Assembly: GCF_020567705.1 (NCBI RefSeq)
Contig: NZ_JAJDJU010000004.1
Coordinates: 1 to 64,000 of the forward strand
From: Acidocella sp. KAb 2-4
Lineage (GTDB): Bacteria; Pseudomonadota; Alphaproteobacteria; Acetobacterales; Acetobacteraceae
Length of the DNA: 64,000 nucleotides
Direction: 5' to 3'
Below, one piece after another: positions 1 through 8,533 of the stretch. The notes under the pieces are model-generated. The model was not told where the DNA came from and searched no databases. It was given only the letters and a program-made list of their open reading frames with translations. The stretch's first letter is position 1, and each line of letters begins with the position of its first letter. A program made the position numbers and the translations under genes.

Positions 1-117
1 CGATGAGCGGCAAATCGAGGTCAACAAGGGGTGAAGCCCGTATCCAAGGTGACCGCCGGCATGGCCAAGCGCGGTCAGGCGCGGCCCGCAGAGGCGGACA
101 AGGGGCCCCGGAAATTT

Positions 118-175
118 GTTTCGAACATACTACGAATCTGAGGGTCAGGAGTTCGAATCTCTTCGGGCGCGCCAC
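118..175 (+). repeat. tRNA-Arg(ACG) 3' fragment, attachment-site copy 1
   Basis: From 132 the sequence reads as the anticodon loop CTACGAA, the 3' anticodon strand, variable region, a T-arm (AGGAG / TTCGAAT / CTCTT), a 3' acceptor strand and an encoded CCA ending at 174. The bases upstream do not pair with the anticodon stem, so this is only a 3' half-gene. Positions 128-175 are identical to 23112-23159, and 118-175 match 23102-23159 with a single difference at 127. This is the footprint left when an integrative element enters the 3' end of a tRNA gene. The intact tRNA should lie to the left of the window. Confidence 0.8.
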
Positions 176-200
176 AGAATTCCTTGATAAACAAGGCTAA

Positions 201-231
201 ACGGGCTGGTCAGCGATGACCAGCCCGTTTT
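201..231 (+). terminator. Terminator hairpin behind the tRNA fragment
   Basis: A perfect 12-bp stem (201-212 with 217-228) closes a GCGA loop and is followed by a short T run. It would terminate transcription of the tRNA gene on the plus strand. A similar hairpin follows the second tRNA fragment at 23186. Confidence 0.75.
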
Positions 232-360
232 CGTTTGGGCCCGGCCCACCACTATCCCCTCCGGTGGCCGCGTTTCATCGGCGGTCACCGCATGGGAAGG
301 CGCACAGCACACCGTGATTCCCAGGTACAGTGCGTACGGGCCTACCGACCATCAACTCCG

Positions 361-894
361 TCAACGTCGCCCAACCCCCTCAGGTGCCCCTACTAGGGCA
401 CGGGGATGCACTTCGGCTCGGTAACTGGGCGTTGAGCGCACCATGTGCCTGACAGCATCGATCCAGCCAGCTGAACGCGCTCCCTCATCGTATAGACAGA
501 CAGTTAGTCCTCGCGAAAGCATCTCGTGTATTCGAGCTTCGGCACCAAGCGGCCACGTGTGAGAGCGAACCCAGTCATCGGTCGCGCTTCGCGCTAGCAG
601 AGCATATTCCAGATAGTGCACACCGTGCTCACAGAGGTAATGCACTACGTGCCGATGCCTAAAATAGGGGCGCTCAAAGACCGGCCTCGGTCGCAAGTCT
701 ACTAGAGCGGTAACGCCATTGCGGCTCATCAGGTTCAGCAGGGTTTCCTCAGCAAACCAGCGAACGTCAAGGAACGTGATCCTGCCGCAGTTATCTCCTC
801 TGTGGTCAAAAAGGTTCAACTGTTGAGCCGGCAGAGTTCGGCTAGATGTCGTAAAGGGTACACCTGGGAAGCCCACAACCTTATCGTCAGACAT
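361..894 (-). CDS. DUF488-like hypothetical protein, partner of the dCTP deaminase
   Basis: A 177-residue soluble protein of unknown function. Residues 40-100 resemble DUF488: a stretch ending GVTALVDLRPRP, then an aromatic/arginine-rich segment (ERPYFRHR) and GVHYLEY. A later CLYDEG replaces the usual cysteine/histidine motif near the end of that family, so the match is partial. Its start codon overlaps the stop of the upstream deaminase gene by 8 bp on the same strand, so the two are probably co-translated. That makes it a likely accessory or regulator of the deaminase. No signal peptide or membrane segment is visible. Confidence 0.6.
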   Translation of the reverse strand: MSDDKVVGFPGVPFTTSSRTLPAQQLNLFDHRGDNCGRITFLDVRWFAEETLLNLMSRNGVTALVDLRPRPVFERPYFRHRHVVHYLCEHGVHYLEYALLARSATDDWVRSHTWPLGAEARIHEMLSRGLTVCLYDEGARSAGWIDAVRHMVRSTPSYRAEVHPRALVGAPEGVGRR

Positions 895-2590
895 CGGCCA
901 CCTGTTGGATTAGTGCAGCCGCACGCTCCTCGACCATTCGGAGTTCACGAAGTCGGACCGCCTGGGCGGGCAGCTTGCGATCCGGAGCCTCGTATGTGCC
1001 ATCAGCTCTCTTCACCTCCGTGCGCTTCGTAAAAAAATCTTCGTACATACGCGGGCCAACCCCTGTAAATGGAGTCACAACCATATGAGTTTGCTTTGAT
1101 TGAGTGCCGCCTATTGTCGGTGTTGTTTGGGTCGCAATCGCGTCCGAGTGCAATTCCGTTGCAAGACTCTTCACGTAAGGTTCAATGTAGTAGACGCGTG
1201 TCACGCCGGCTGTGACAAGGTGCCGGGCACAATTATGACAAGGATACGTCGTGCAGTAGAGGGTTGTCCCGACCGGTGAGATGCCGTTCCTTGCCGCCGA
1301 GAGGAGTGCGTTCATCTCCGCATGGATAGAACGGGAGTACTCCACGATATCTTTAATCCCGGGCAGGTCCGCCATAGCCACTGCATTATCTGCGAAGAAT
1401 TCGCGGATCCGGCGCTCTGCCTCGTCGCGCGCTTCGGCCGCAGGGTCGAAATCAGCGCTTCCTTGGGGATGGGCGGCTAGCGCGAGTCCTTTCGAAAATT
1501 TCTCCGCCAGAAACTTGCCAATGTCTTCTCGGAGTTGTTTCTTCTTGCGTTGATTGTGACAACCCGTGAACGTCACCTTTCCATCTTTCCACTCCCAAGC
1601 AAAGCAGCGGTGGTCCGGATCACTATCTTCATCGTAGACGCCGCCTCCGAACCTAGGGACATCATTGGTGCCAGTAGCGACGACGGTGCCATCCGAGGCG
1701 ACGAGTGCGGCGCCGACTTGTCGTGACAGACAGGAGGACTGCAATGCTGCAGCATGAGCATGGTACATAGCCCGTTCGCTCTTCGTCGGGCGCACGAGGC
1801 CTGACCCAAGGACCAGATTGACGAAGCGATGCAGATCCCCTGTTAGGCTTGCACCTGATTGCGAGGCCAAATTATTGTCGATAAAGAAGTCAGCGAGGTA
1901 AAAGGCGTCCCGCACCTGCTGACCATTCTTGCGCCCCTGGTCTTTCTCGTCACGATCCATATAATTTAGGACATCAACTTCCCCGACGCCCGCGTATTTA
2001 GACGTCGAGGTTTTGCCGCCTACTAGGCGATTTTCACGAATTGGACGATCACAATGGACGGCCACAAGCCGAAAAGATTGGTCGTAAACTTTCCGGAGAA
2101 GGTCGACCTCAGCAGAATGCTTCAATGAGTCGAGGATGAAGGCTCGTTTTTTTAATCCCGCCTCGTCATGGCCCCGAAGCGCTCTGATCTCGGCAATCGC
2201 CAATGCAGCAACGGCATCGTGACCATGCTGTTCTCGCAGGGTGTCCCCTGAGTCTTGAAGACCACTCGCACGATGGAAGCGCGCCGAGCCCGCTCCAATG
2301 CCATGCGTTTCCTGGAGAGTGTCATCCTGGCCCATATGGCGTGCGATAAGGCGGCTCAGTTTGATGACTTCTACCTGATACCCTTCCTGCTGCAGGAGCA
2401 CTTCAAGGCGGCTGCAGGCTGTAGAGCAGCCAGCTCCGACGTAGCCAACCACACCGATGACAAGCTCGAGGGACAGGGGGGAGATTTCCTCGCTCCCGGT
2501 ATTAGCGTCATCCTGCGGCTTGATAAGTTTCAGACCCGACACCGTAGCATTCCTCGCCAGCACCACCATTTGTCCCAGCTTTCGGTGCAT
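887..2590 (-). CDS. Anti-phage dCTP deaminase-like protein (P-loop + deaminase)
   Basis: 567 residues in two parts. Residues about 42-260 form a P-loop kinase-like domain with GYVGAGCST at 49-57. Residues about 275-530 form a cytidine/deoxycytidylate deaminase domain with the zinc motif HAE (His423) and PCHNC (Cys451, Cys454). This architecture is that of the antiphage dCTP/dCMP deaminases (AvcD type), which drain deoxycytidine nucleotides during infection. The family assignment is by architecture; substrate is not shown. ATG at 2590 lacks a clear ribosome site and a start 7 codons later is possible. Known AvcD loci carry a small RNA antitoxin just upstream; the 130 bp here shows no feature I can call. 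It sits inside the tRNA-bounded island with a DUF488-like partner downstream. Confidence 0.8.
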   Translation of the reverse strand: MHRKLGQMVVLARNATVSGLKLIKPQDDANTGSEEISPLSLELVIGVVGYVGAGCSTACSRLEVLLQQEGYQVEVIKLSRLIARHMGQDDTLQETHGIGAGSARFHRASGLQDSGDTLREQHGHDAVAALAIAEIRALRGHDEAGLKKRAFILDSLKHSAEVDLLRKVYDQSFRLVAVHCDRPIRENRLVGGKTSTSKYAGVGEVDVLNYMDRDEKDQGRKNGQQVRDAFYLADFFIDNNLASQSGASLTGDLHRFVNLVLGSGLVRPTKSERAMYHAHAAALQSSCLSRQVGAALVASDGTVVATGTNDVPRFGGGVYDEDSDPDHRCFAWEWKDGKVTFTGCHNQRKKKQLREDIGKFLAEKFSKGLALAAHPQGSADFDPAAEARDEAERRIREFFADNAVAMADLPGIKDIVEYSRSIHAEMNALLSAARNGISPVGTTLYCTTYPCHNCARHLVTAGVTRVYYIEPYVKSLATELHSDAIATQTTPTIGGTQSKQTHMVVTPFTGVGPRMYEDFFTKRTEVKRADGTYEAPDRKLPAQAVRLRELRMVEERAAALIQQVADV

Positions 2591-2722
2591 TAGCTACTGG
2601 TTGCGTCCTCGCTGAACGCTTCAGCAGCACCGAATCACCCCAGGGGTGTTTTACCGATAGCAAGCAACCTCTTCTCAGTCGATCAACAAATTCCTCGCCC
2701 TGAAACGCTTACCACCCGCCAT

Positions 2723-2992
2723 TTACACAATCTTCTGCCGCTTCCTCCCGCTTGGCAGCGGCCCCGGCGCTTCCTCGCCCGGCTGGGGCCGGGCGAACAG
2801 CGCCTCGATCTCCACGCCCAGCGCTGCGGCGATGCCCTCCAGCACCGCCACGGTGGGGTTCTCCATCCCGCGCTCCAGCCGGCTGACGTAGGTGCGGTCG
2901 ATGCCAGCATCCACGGCGAACGCCTCCTGCGAGACGCCCCGCGTCACCCTCAGCCGCCTGATGTTCCACGCCACGCGCGCCCGTGCATCCAT
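2723..2992 (-). CDS. XRE-family transcriptional regulator
   Basis: An 89-residue protein that is almost entirely one lambda-repressor-like helix-turn-helix (residues about 8-62; the recognition region contains DRTYVSRLERG), with a short proline/arginine-rich tail. It is transcribed away from the GT25 gene. The intervening region holds a promoter whose -10 contains the palindrome ACTATAGT, a plausible operator, so it may control itself and the glycosyltransferase/methyltransferase pair. That regulatory link is inference. Confidence 0.8.
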   Translation of the reverse strand: MDARARVAWNIRRLRVTRGVSQEAFAVDAGIDRTYVSRLERGMENPTVAVLEGIAAALGVEIEALFARPQPGEEAPGPLPSGRKRQKIV

Positions 2993-3009
2993 GCGCCGAT
3001 CGGCGCAGC

Positions 3010-3038
3010 TTGCGGCCTATTATTCCACGCACTATAGT
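3010..3038 (+). promoter_or_regulatory. Promoter with palindromic -10 for the GT25 operon
   Basis: TTGCGG (3010-3015) and TATAGT (3033-3038) are separated by 17 bases, close to a sigma-70 promoter. The -10 lies in the perfect palindrome ACTATAGT (3031-3038), as expected for a site occluded by a small XRE repressor such as the one encoded divergently. Confidence 0.5.
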
Positions 3039-3115
3039 CACGTATTTAAGCGGACCGATCGGCCGATCCCCGCGTGACAGGCGGCGCCCCCGCGCCGCCA
3101 GCAGGAGATTGTCGC

Positions 3116-3913
3116 GTGAAGAGACCCGAGGAGTGCTTCGGGCCAGCCGGTACGGCTGTGCCCAATTCAACCGCCATCCCCATCTACGTCATCTCCCTCG
3201 ACCGCGCCCCAGAGCGCCGGGCGCACATGCGCGCGCAGATGGCGAGCCTGGGCCTTGCCCACGAGATCGTCACGGCCGTGGACGGGCGCCAGCCGATCGA
3301 GGGGCTGGAGCGACTCTACGACCGCCCCCGGCGCCTGCGCACCTACGGCACCGACCTCACCCGGGCGGAGATCGCCTGTTGCCTCAGCCACCTGGAGGCC
3401 TGCCGCCGCATCGCGCAGAGCGAGGCTGGCATCGGGCTGGTGCTGGAGGACGACGTGGTGCTCTCTGATGCGGTGGCGCCCGTGCTGGCCGATCTGGCCG
3501 GCATGCGGCGGGGGAGCTTCGACGTGGTGCGCCTGGCTGGGCTGCGCGAGCGCCGGGGCAGGATCGTCCGCCAGCTTTCCGGCGGGCATGCGCTGGTGCG
3601 CTTGGCCGTCGGGCCCTGCGGTGCCCAGGCCTACGTCATCACCGCCGCCGGCGCGCGCAAGCTCATCTCCTACTGCTCGCCGATCACCCAGCAAATCGAC
3701 ATCGCCCTGGACGAGACCTGCTTCAACCGGCTCGACACCTACGCCGTGCTACCCTACCCGGTCCGCCACGAGACCGGCATCGCCTCCACCATCGGCGAGC
3801 GCGCGGCCGACGACACGAGGCGCGGCCCGGTTGGGCTGTACCAGATCGCCCTCCGCACCCTGCGCCGGAATTTCAGCATCCTGCACGGCTTGCTGCGGAT
3901 GTACCTGGCATGA
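3116..3913 (+). CDS. Glycosyltransferase family 25 (LPS-type)
   Basis: About 265 residues. The fold begins with IPIYVISLDRAPERR (21-35), followed by AVDG (54-57), EIACCLSH (85-92) and the acidic motif LEDDV (EDD at 111-113), all hallmarks of GT25 enzymes that add sugars to lipopolysaccharide or glycoproteins. The reading frame is open back to a GTG at 3074, but GTG 3116 has AGGAG eight bases upstream and is preferred. The stop overlaps the next gene (ATGA), so the methyltransferase is probably co-translated. A second GT25 gene lies at 35284. Placement inside the island suggests modification of a surface glycan; the acceptor is unknown. Confidence 0.8.
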   Translation: MKRPEECFGPAGTAVPNSTAIPIYVISLDRAPERRAHMRAQMASLGLAHEIVTAVDGRQPIEGLERLYDRPRRLRTYGTDLTRAEIACCLSHLEACRRIAQSEAGIGLVLEDDVVLSDAVAPVLADLAGMRRGSFDVVRLAGLRERRGRIVRQLSGGHALVRLAVGPCGAQAYVITAAGARKLISYCSPITQQIDIALDETCFNRLDTYAVLPYPVRHETGIASTIGERAADDTRRGPVGLYQIALRTLRRNFSILHGLLRMYLA

Positions 3914-4716
3914 CCGGCGGCACCCTCCGCGACCGCTGCCCGGCCTGCGGCTCGGCCGATCTGGCCGAGGTCTTCACCCGCGCCGAGTGGCGCGACGCCG
4001 CCCTGCGGGAGCGGCGTGATGCTTGGGCGGCGATGGAGGCCGACCCGGAGCTGGCCTTCGATGCGTTCCTGCGCTGCGGCGCGTGCGGCACGCTCTTCAC
4101 CGACCGCGTGCCCCCGCCAGCCGCCCTCGGTCGCTTCTACGGCGCCTATTCCGGGACGGCCCGGTCCCTGGCGAAGATCAAGAGTAAGCTGGGGCTGGAG
4201 ACGCGGCGGCTCTTCTGCCTGCGGCTGGCGGTGCGCGGCCGGCGCTTCCTGGACGTGGGCAGCGGCATCGGCTGCGCGGTCGAGGCCGCGCGCCGGAACG
4301 GCTTCGCGGCGGCCGGGATCGAGCCGGGCGCGGATGCCGTGGAGATCGCCCGCCGGCACTTCCCGCGCAACGAGTACTTCGTCGGCACGCTGGATGCGCT
4401 GCCGGCCGGGCGGCAATTCGACCTCGTGCAGTGCGTCGAGGTGCTGGAGCACGTGCCAAACCCGCAGCGCCTGGTGGCGCAGCTCGCCGCCGCCGTGGCG
4501 CCGGGCGGCTTGCTCTTCCTCACCACGCCGGACGCCGGGCACCATACCGTGCGCGGCGACCCGTTGCGCTGGGGCATGGTCTGCCCGCCGGAGCACCTCA
4601 CCCTCTTCACCAGGGACGGCGTGCGCGCCGCGCTGGCGCCGCACTTCCACCGCGTCATCGTCCTGCCCAACAGAAAGCCCGGCGTCCGCGTGCTCGCGTT
4701 CAAGGGAAAAAACTGA
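3910..4716 (+). CDS. Class I SAM-dependent methyltransferase with zinc ribbon
   Basis: 268 residues. The N-terminus has two CxxC pairs (Cys10/Cys13 and Cys56/Cys59), a zinc-ribbon arrangement common in sugar C-methyltransferases and related glycan methyltransferases. Motif I of the Rossmann fold is LDVGSGIG at 114-121, followed by the usual acidic strand. It overlaps the GT25 gene by 4 bp. Together they look like a glycan-modifying pair. In-frame sequence after the TGA stop stays open to 4863 and would encode a hydrophobic, membrane-like segment (see findings). Confidence 0.8.
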   Translation: MTGGTLRDRCPACGSADLAEVFTRAEWRDAALRERRDAWAAMEADPELAFDAFLRCGACGTLFTDRVPPPAALGRFYGAYSGTARSLAKIKSKLGLETRRLFCLRLAVRGRRFLDVGSGIGCAVEAARRNGFAAAGIEPGADAVEIARRHFPRNEYFVGTLDALPAGRQFDLVQCVEVLEHVPNPQRLVAQLAAAVAPGGLLFLTTPDAGHHTVRGDPLRWGMVCPPEHLTLFTRDGVRAALAPHFHRVIVLPNRKPGVRVLAFKGKN

Positions 4717-5081
4717 AGAGCCGCAGGCCTGCGGCGCTGGCTGCTGGCCGTGCTGTTCATCCCACTGGTCGGGCCGTTCGTCTTCATGTGGCTGGTGGCG
4801 TTCCCGGGCAGGTCAATCATCCCACACACGGTGCCTATCCCTCCTACGCAACAAAGGACGGACTGAAGTTCAGGCAAATCGCCCTGCTCCGACGCCTCAG
4901 AGAGATGGACAGACCGGCGGAAGCAGGCCATCACCTTAAATCTCGAAGCTCTCTCGCGCGCGCCAGCGAGCCCTCCAACCAGAACCGCCCCCTTTGGCCT
5001 GATGGCCAACTGAAGCCCGCGTGACGTGGTATGGTGTGCATCTCCCGGAGGAAAAGTTTCCATCACCGAGGAGATCACACT
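4717..5081. other. Intergenic region, 365 bp, with in-frame hydrophobic extension
   Basis: No independent gene with a start and ribosome site was found. From 4717 to 4863 the methyltransferase frame stays open for 49 codons and encodes a strongly hydrophobic stretch (LLAVLFIPLVGPFVF), either a decayed gene tail or chance. The rest is featureless apart from the Shine-Dalgarno of the next gene at 5068-5073. Confidence 0.4.
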
Positions 5082-5804
5082 ATGAATTCTTGCACGATGA
5101 AAACTTCCGACAAGATCAAAGCCATGCGCCGCGACCATGGGATGACCCAAGAAGATCTCGCCGCCAAAGCGGGATGTGGACTCGCGACGATCCAGCGAGC
5201 CGAGAGCGGCAGGCGGCTCTCGGCCGACAGCCTTGCCTCGATCGCAGCCGCCTTTGGCATACCCGCGAGCGAACTCGCGGCAGACGCTGCGGACAACTTC
5301 GAGGCCTATCTGCCGTTGGAGCCGATTCGCAGCGGTCGTTGCCTAGTTGAACTATTACTCGACAGCTCGCGTATCGATTTTGGATTTTCGGAACTGGACA
5401 ATCTTGACGATGCCAAGGCGATCGAAATCTTCCATGATTTTTGTCACGCCCTAGCGGCACTTGAAAGACCGCTGTCACCCATCGTGCTGGTCTCACGCGA
5501 GCTCGAGACGCGTGATCATATCAAAGCTCTTGCCGAGAAGGGCTTCTGCGTTGGCGGCGCCGATTTTGAGGTCAAGGTCTACGAAGTTGATGACGACGGC
5601 GGTGGCGGCCCAGCTTTCCTGTTGGCACAATGGGACGAACGCCGCGTGGCGCTACGAGTAGGCCGTACCCCAGATGAAATTCTCCGCGCCCACGTGCTAC
5701 GCACTCTCGGCCAATGGGAAACTCCCCACGGAACTGCCATCATCTATCCACCTACCAAGCACCGCACCGAGGAAGCTGAAGCGCCAGACGAAGAGGAGAT
5801 GTGA
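5082..5804 (+). CDS. XRE-type protein with unknown C-terminal domain
   Basis: 240 residues. Residues about 7-60 are an XRE helix-turn-helix (HGMTQEDLAAKAG, then LATIQRAESGR). The remaining ~180 residues form an acidic domain I do not recognise, ending in a Glu/Asp-rich tail. ATG 5082 is chosen because GAGGAG stands 8 bases upstream; a frame extension to 5031 has no such site. The next gene, a broken TIR-like effector, starts 7 bases downstream, so this is probably the regulator or partner of that effector. Confidence 0.75.
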   Translation: MNSCTMKTSDKIKAMRRDHGMTQEDLAAKAGCGLATIQRAESGRRLSADSLASIAAAFGIPASELAADAADNFEAYLPLEPIRSGRCLVELLLDSSRIDFGFSELDNLDDAKAIEIFHDFCHALAALERPLSPIVLVSRELETRDHIKALAEKGFCVGGADFEVKVYEVDDDGGGGPAFLLAQWDERRVALRVGRTPDEILRAHVLRTLGQWETPHGTAIIYPPTKHRTEEAEAPDEEEM

Positions 5805-5810
5805 AGACGT

Positions 5811-6745
5811 ATGTTCAATATCATGGTAACCGCCAGCGATAACGCCTGGGAAGAAGGCGCATATACTTGGGATCGCACCCGCATCCTTGAATACACCGAG
5901 GAACCCATTCGCGGGCGACTTCACACGCTGTCGAACACGGCGCTTGAGGAACTCGCCTCCCTGCCAACCCTCTTCATGTATGAGCAAGATACCCAGGGAA
6001 CGCCGCGTGTCGGCAGGATCAAGCGCATCCAACAGCGCGGCTCCGAGTTCCGTGTGATTTTCGAGTTCGACGAAACGGTGCCCCCCCTCACCAGGGAGAA
6101 GATCGTTTCGCTCAAACGTCAGCTACAGCTCGCCAACTTTGAATTCAGCCGAACACATTGGGCGGTCAAGGAAGGAGACCTCTACGCCATCCTGAAGGAG
6201 GATGGCCACATCCGCGTGGCGATGCCAATACATCTACCTGAGCCGATCACTCCACCCACCCCCGCAGTGGATGTGACACCGGCGAAAGTTTTTTGGTTCA
6301 TGGCCGGGACGAAGCAGTCAAGCATGCGGTGGCGCGCTTTCTCGAACGCCGTGTCGGTCTCGATGTCGTGATCTTGAGCGAGCGCCCCAATCGCGGACGC
6401 TCGATCCTGACAAAGTTCCAACAAGAAGCCGATGGCGCCACGTTCGCGGTCATACTGATGACGGGTGATGATTCTGGAACGCTCCGCCCTGAACTTGCCG
6501 GCACCAGAACGGAGCCCACACCCCGACCTCGTCAGAATGTGATCTTCGAGATGGGTTTTTTCATCGGGCAACTTGGCCTCGACCGTGTCTGTGCACTAGT
6601 ACGACCCGGCGTCGAAAGGCCTTCAGACTATGACGGCATCGTCTAGGTGCCCTTCGACGACCAAGATGGTTGGCAACGAAAGTTGGTGACCGAACTTCAC
6701 GCCGCTAATCTGCCAGTTTCACCTACCTGGTGGCAACACACATAA
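5811..6745 (+). pseudogene. TIR-like (PF10137-type) effector gene, frameshift plus nonsense
   Basis: The first frame (5811-6290) encodes an N-terminal domain of about 160 residues ending in TPAKVF. The frame is lost in the T run at 6289-6294. Restoring one base joins it to a second frame beginning VHGRDEAVKHAVARFLE, continuing through RPNRGR, a QNVIFEMGFFIGQLG motif and SDYDGIV. These are signatures of the TIR-like nucleotide-binding family used as NADase effectors in CBASS/Pycsar-like defence. A TAG at 6644-6646 then interrupts the frame where relatives usually have tyrosine, and clear homology (VPFDDQDGW) continues to TAA at 6743. Two independent lesions argue for decay rather than one sequencing error. 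Confidence 0.8.
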
Positions 6746-6829
6746 ATTCTGTCTTTTCATCATTCAGATTGGGCAAAAAAAGCAGTGCCTTCCAGGGGTG
6801 GCTCCACCCCACAGCCACCCGGAATTTGC

Positions 6830-7099
6830 TCACCCTGCAGCAGGCGGCCCCCCTGACAACCATGCCCACATGGCACAGACGCCGGCGGCAGTCAGGACGA
6901 GATCGAGCTGGGGCGCTAGGCGCAGCTCGACCTCGGCCGCCAGCAGCGCCATCGCCACCGGCAGGGTGAGGATGATCTTCACCGCGACCGGCAGGCGGTT
7001 CCAAAGGCCGCGCTTCCTGGCCCCTAGGGCCGGTTTCTGCCCCTGGCACGGCGGCGCAATCTCGGTGACGATGGTGAGCAGGTTCTTCTCGTTCTGCAT
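6830..7099 (-). CDS. Small membrane protein of the mobile element
   Basis: 89 residues from an ATG at 7099 preceded by AAAGGA. A charged N-terminal third is followed by one or two hydrophobic segments (about residues 42-60 and 65-80). No family recognised. It lies downstream of the integrase on the same strand, separated by the long hairpin at 7131-7166. Confidence 0.5.
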   Translation of the reverse strand: MQNEKNLLTIVTEIAPPCQGQKPALGARKRGLWNRLPVAVKIILTLPVAMALLAAEVELRLAPQLDLVLTAAGVCAMWAWLSGGPPAAG

Positions 7100-7130
7100 G
7101 GTGGTTCCTTTCAAGTTCTGATTTGGCGAT

Positions 7131-7166
7131 GGATGGGGGAAGGCGCTTCAGCGCCTTCCCCCATCC
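7131..7166. repeat. Perfect 16-bp inverted repeat (hairpin H1)
   Basis: Arms 7131-7146 and 7151-7166 are perfectly complementary around a TTCA loop. There is no T run on either side, so a simple rho-independent terminator is not obvious. It resembles the G-rich hairpin at 11360-11405 and lies just after the integrase stop codon. Confidence 0.75.
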
Positions 7167-7197
7167 TCGCGTCGGTGCGGGTTTCGATCGGCCTGCC

Positions 7198-8415
7198 TCA
7201 CGCGGCGTTCTGCGTCTCCGCCTCGCTCGCCACCGGCGCCGGCAGCGCCAGCAGGTTCCACGCCCGCAGCGCAGTCGTCGCGGTGTCGATCAGGCGCTGC
7301 GGGCTGTGGTGCGCGTACCTCTGGGTCGTGCTGAGCTGCGTGTGCCCCAGCACGGTGCCGATCTCGTTCAGAGGAGTTCCAGCGTTGGCCAGGGCACTTG
7401 CGAAGCTGTGCCGCAGGTCGTGGATGCGCAGGTCCTCGGGAAGCCCCGCCGCGATCCTGGCCCGCCGCCACGCGCCGCGCACGCCCTCGACGGGCGCGCC
7501 GGCCCGGCGGGCGCTGGGGAAGACGTACGGGTTGTCCGGGTGGAGCTGCCGCTTGGCGAGCTGGCGCCGCAGGATCGCCACCGCAACGGCCGAGAGCGGG
7601 ATGTGCCGGGTGCGGCCGGACTTGGAGCGGGGCACGGTGAGCAGGCCGCGCTCCAAATCCACGTTCTCCCACCTCGCCTTCAGCGCCTCGCCCCGGCGGG
7701 CGCCGGTGACGGCGAGCAGCGCCAGCACCGCCGCGGCGGTCTCGTCCGGGTCGGCGGCCAGCGCCCGGAAGAGCGCCTGCGTTTCTGCCGGGGACAGGTA
7801 CTTGTCGCGGTGCACCTCGCGCAGCATCCCCGGCGAGCTGGCCGGGTTCTTGCCCTCGTACAGCTCCCACTTCATTGCGAGGTTGAACATCGCACGCAGC
7901 GTCGCCAAGTGCCGGTTGACGGTACCGTTGGCCAAACCTTCCGCCACCATCTTGCGCCGCAGCTCGGCGACGTCCTGCGGCGTCACCTCGTCCAATGCCT
8001 TCTTGCCCAGGGCGGGCAGGATGCGCTTGCGCAGGTACGCTTCGACATTGTGCGCGGAGCGCTGGCGCTCCTGCACGTGCGGCAGGTATCTGTCGCGGGC
8101 GAACTCATCGATCGTTGGCACGGCCCTGAGCTTTGCCTTCTCTGCCACAGGGTCGCCCCCCAGGCTGACCTTGGCCTTGAGCTGCTCGGCGCGGCGCCGG
8201 GCCTGGTCGACGGTGACGTCGCCGAGGCGACCGAGCCGGACCTCGTGCTGGCGGCCGCGCGCGTCCTTGTACCGGAAGTAGAACGTCACGGTGGTGCGGC
8301 GCTGCTCGGCGATGAAGCCGACCAGCCGGTCGTCGAAGATGCGGTGCTTTGCCGCTCCTTCGGGCAGCGGCGGCAGCTTCTGCACGAGGCTGCGCGTGAT
8401 GGTCGTTGCGGGCAT
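7198..8415 (-). CDS. Tyrosine-type site-specific integrase
   Basis: 405 residues: an N-terminal arm-binding domain (about 1-95, DUF4102-like), a core-binding SAM-like domain (about 100-195) and a catalytic domain. The catalytic set is complete: Arg240 (TGARRGEAL), His332/Arg335 (HDLRH), His358 (LGHTQ) and nucleophile Tyr367 (TTQRY). ATG 8415 has AAAGGAG five bases upstream. It should integrate and excise the element, plausibly at the tRNA-Arg 3' end found at both borders. It lies about 7 kb inside the left border rather than next to it, which suggests that the 23-kb segment is composite or rearranged. Confidence 0.93.
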   Translation of the reverse strand: MPATTITRSLVQKLPPLPEGAAKHRIFDDRLVGFIAEQRRTTVTFYFRYKDARGRQHEVRLGRLGDVTVDQARRRAEQLKAKVSLGGDPVAEKAKLRAVPTIDEFARDRYLPHVQERQRSAHNVEAYLRKRILPALGKKALDEVTPQDVAELRRKMVAEGLANGTVNRHLATLRAMFNLAMKWELYEGKNPASSPGMLREVHRDKYLSPAETQALFRALAADPDETAAAVLALLAVTGARRGEALKARWENVDLERGLLTVPRSKSGRTRHIPLSAVAVAILRRQLAKRQLHPDNPYVFPSARRAGAPVEGVRGAWRRARIAAGLPEDLRIHDLRHSFASALANAGTPLNEIGTVLGHTQLSTTQRYAHHSPQRLIDTATTALRAWNLLALPAPVASEAETQNAA

Positions 8416-8533
8416 GGTGCTCCTTTCGCGTTAGGGCATGGGGGTCATGGGGGCCATGGGACGAGCGCCAGCACCCGGGGGCTTGCGGCCCCGGGCTGCG
8501 GCGCGATCCTGGCGGCTTGGGATGGAGCGAGGC

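Noticed and set aside
128-175. A complete tRNA gene at the left end
   Set aside because: Only the anticodon loop and 3' half are present; the upstream bases do not pair with the anticodon stem and no D-arm is seen. The same holds for 23112-23159.
3255-5150. Long overlapping open frames on both strands around the GT25/methyltransferase genes
   Set aside because: Arg/Ser/Pro-rich, no domain motifs or ribosome sites; shadows produced by high GC.
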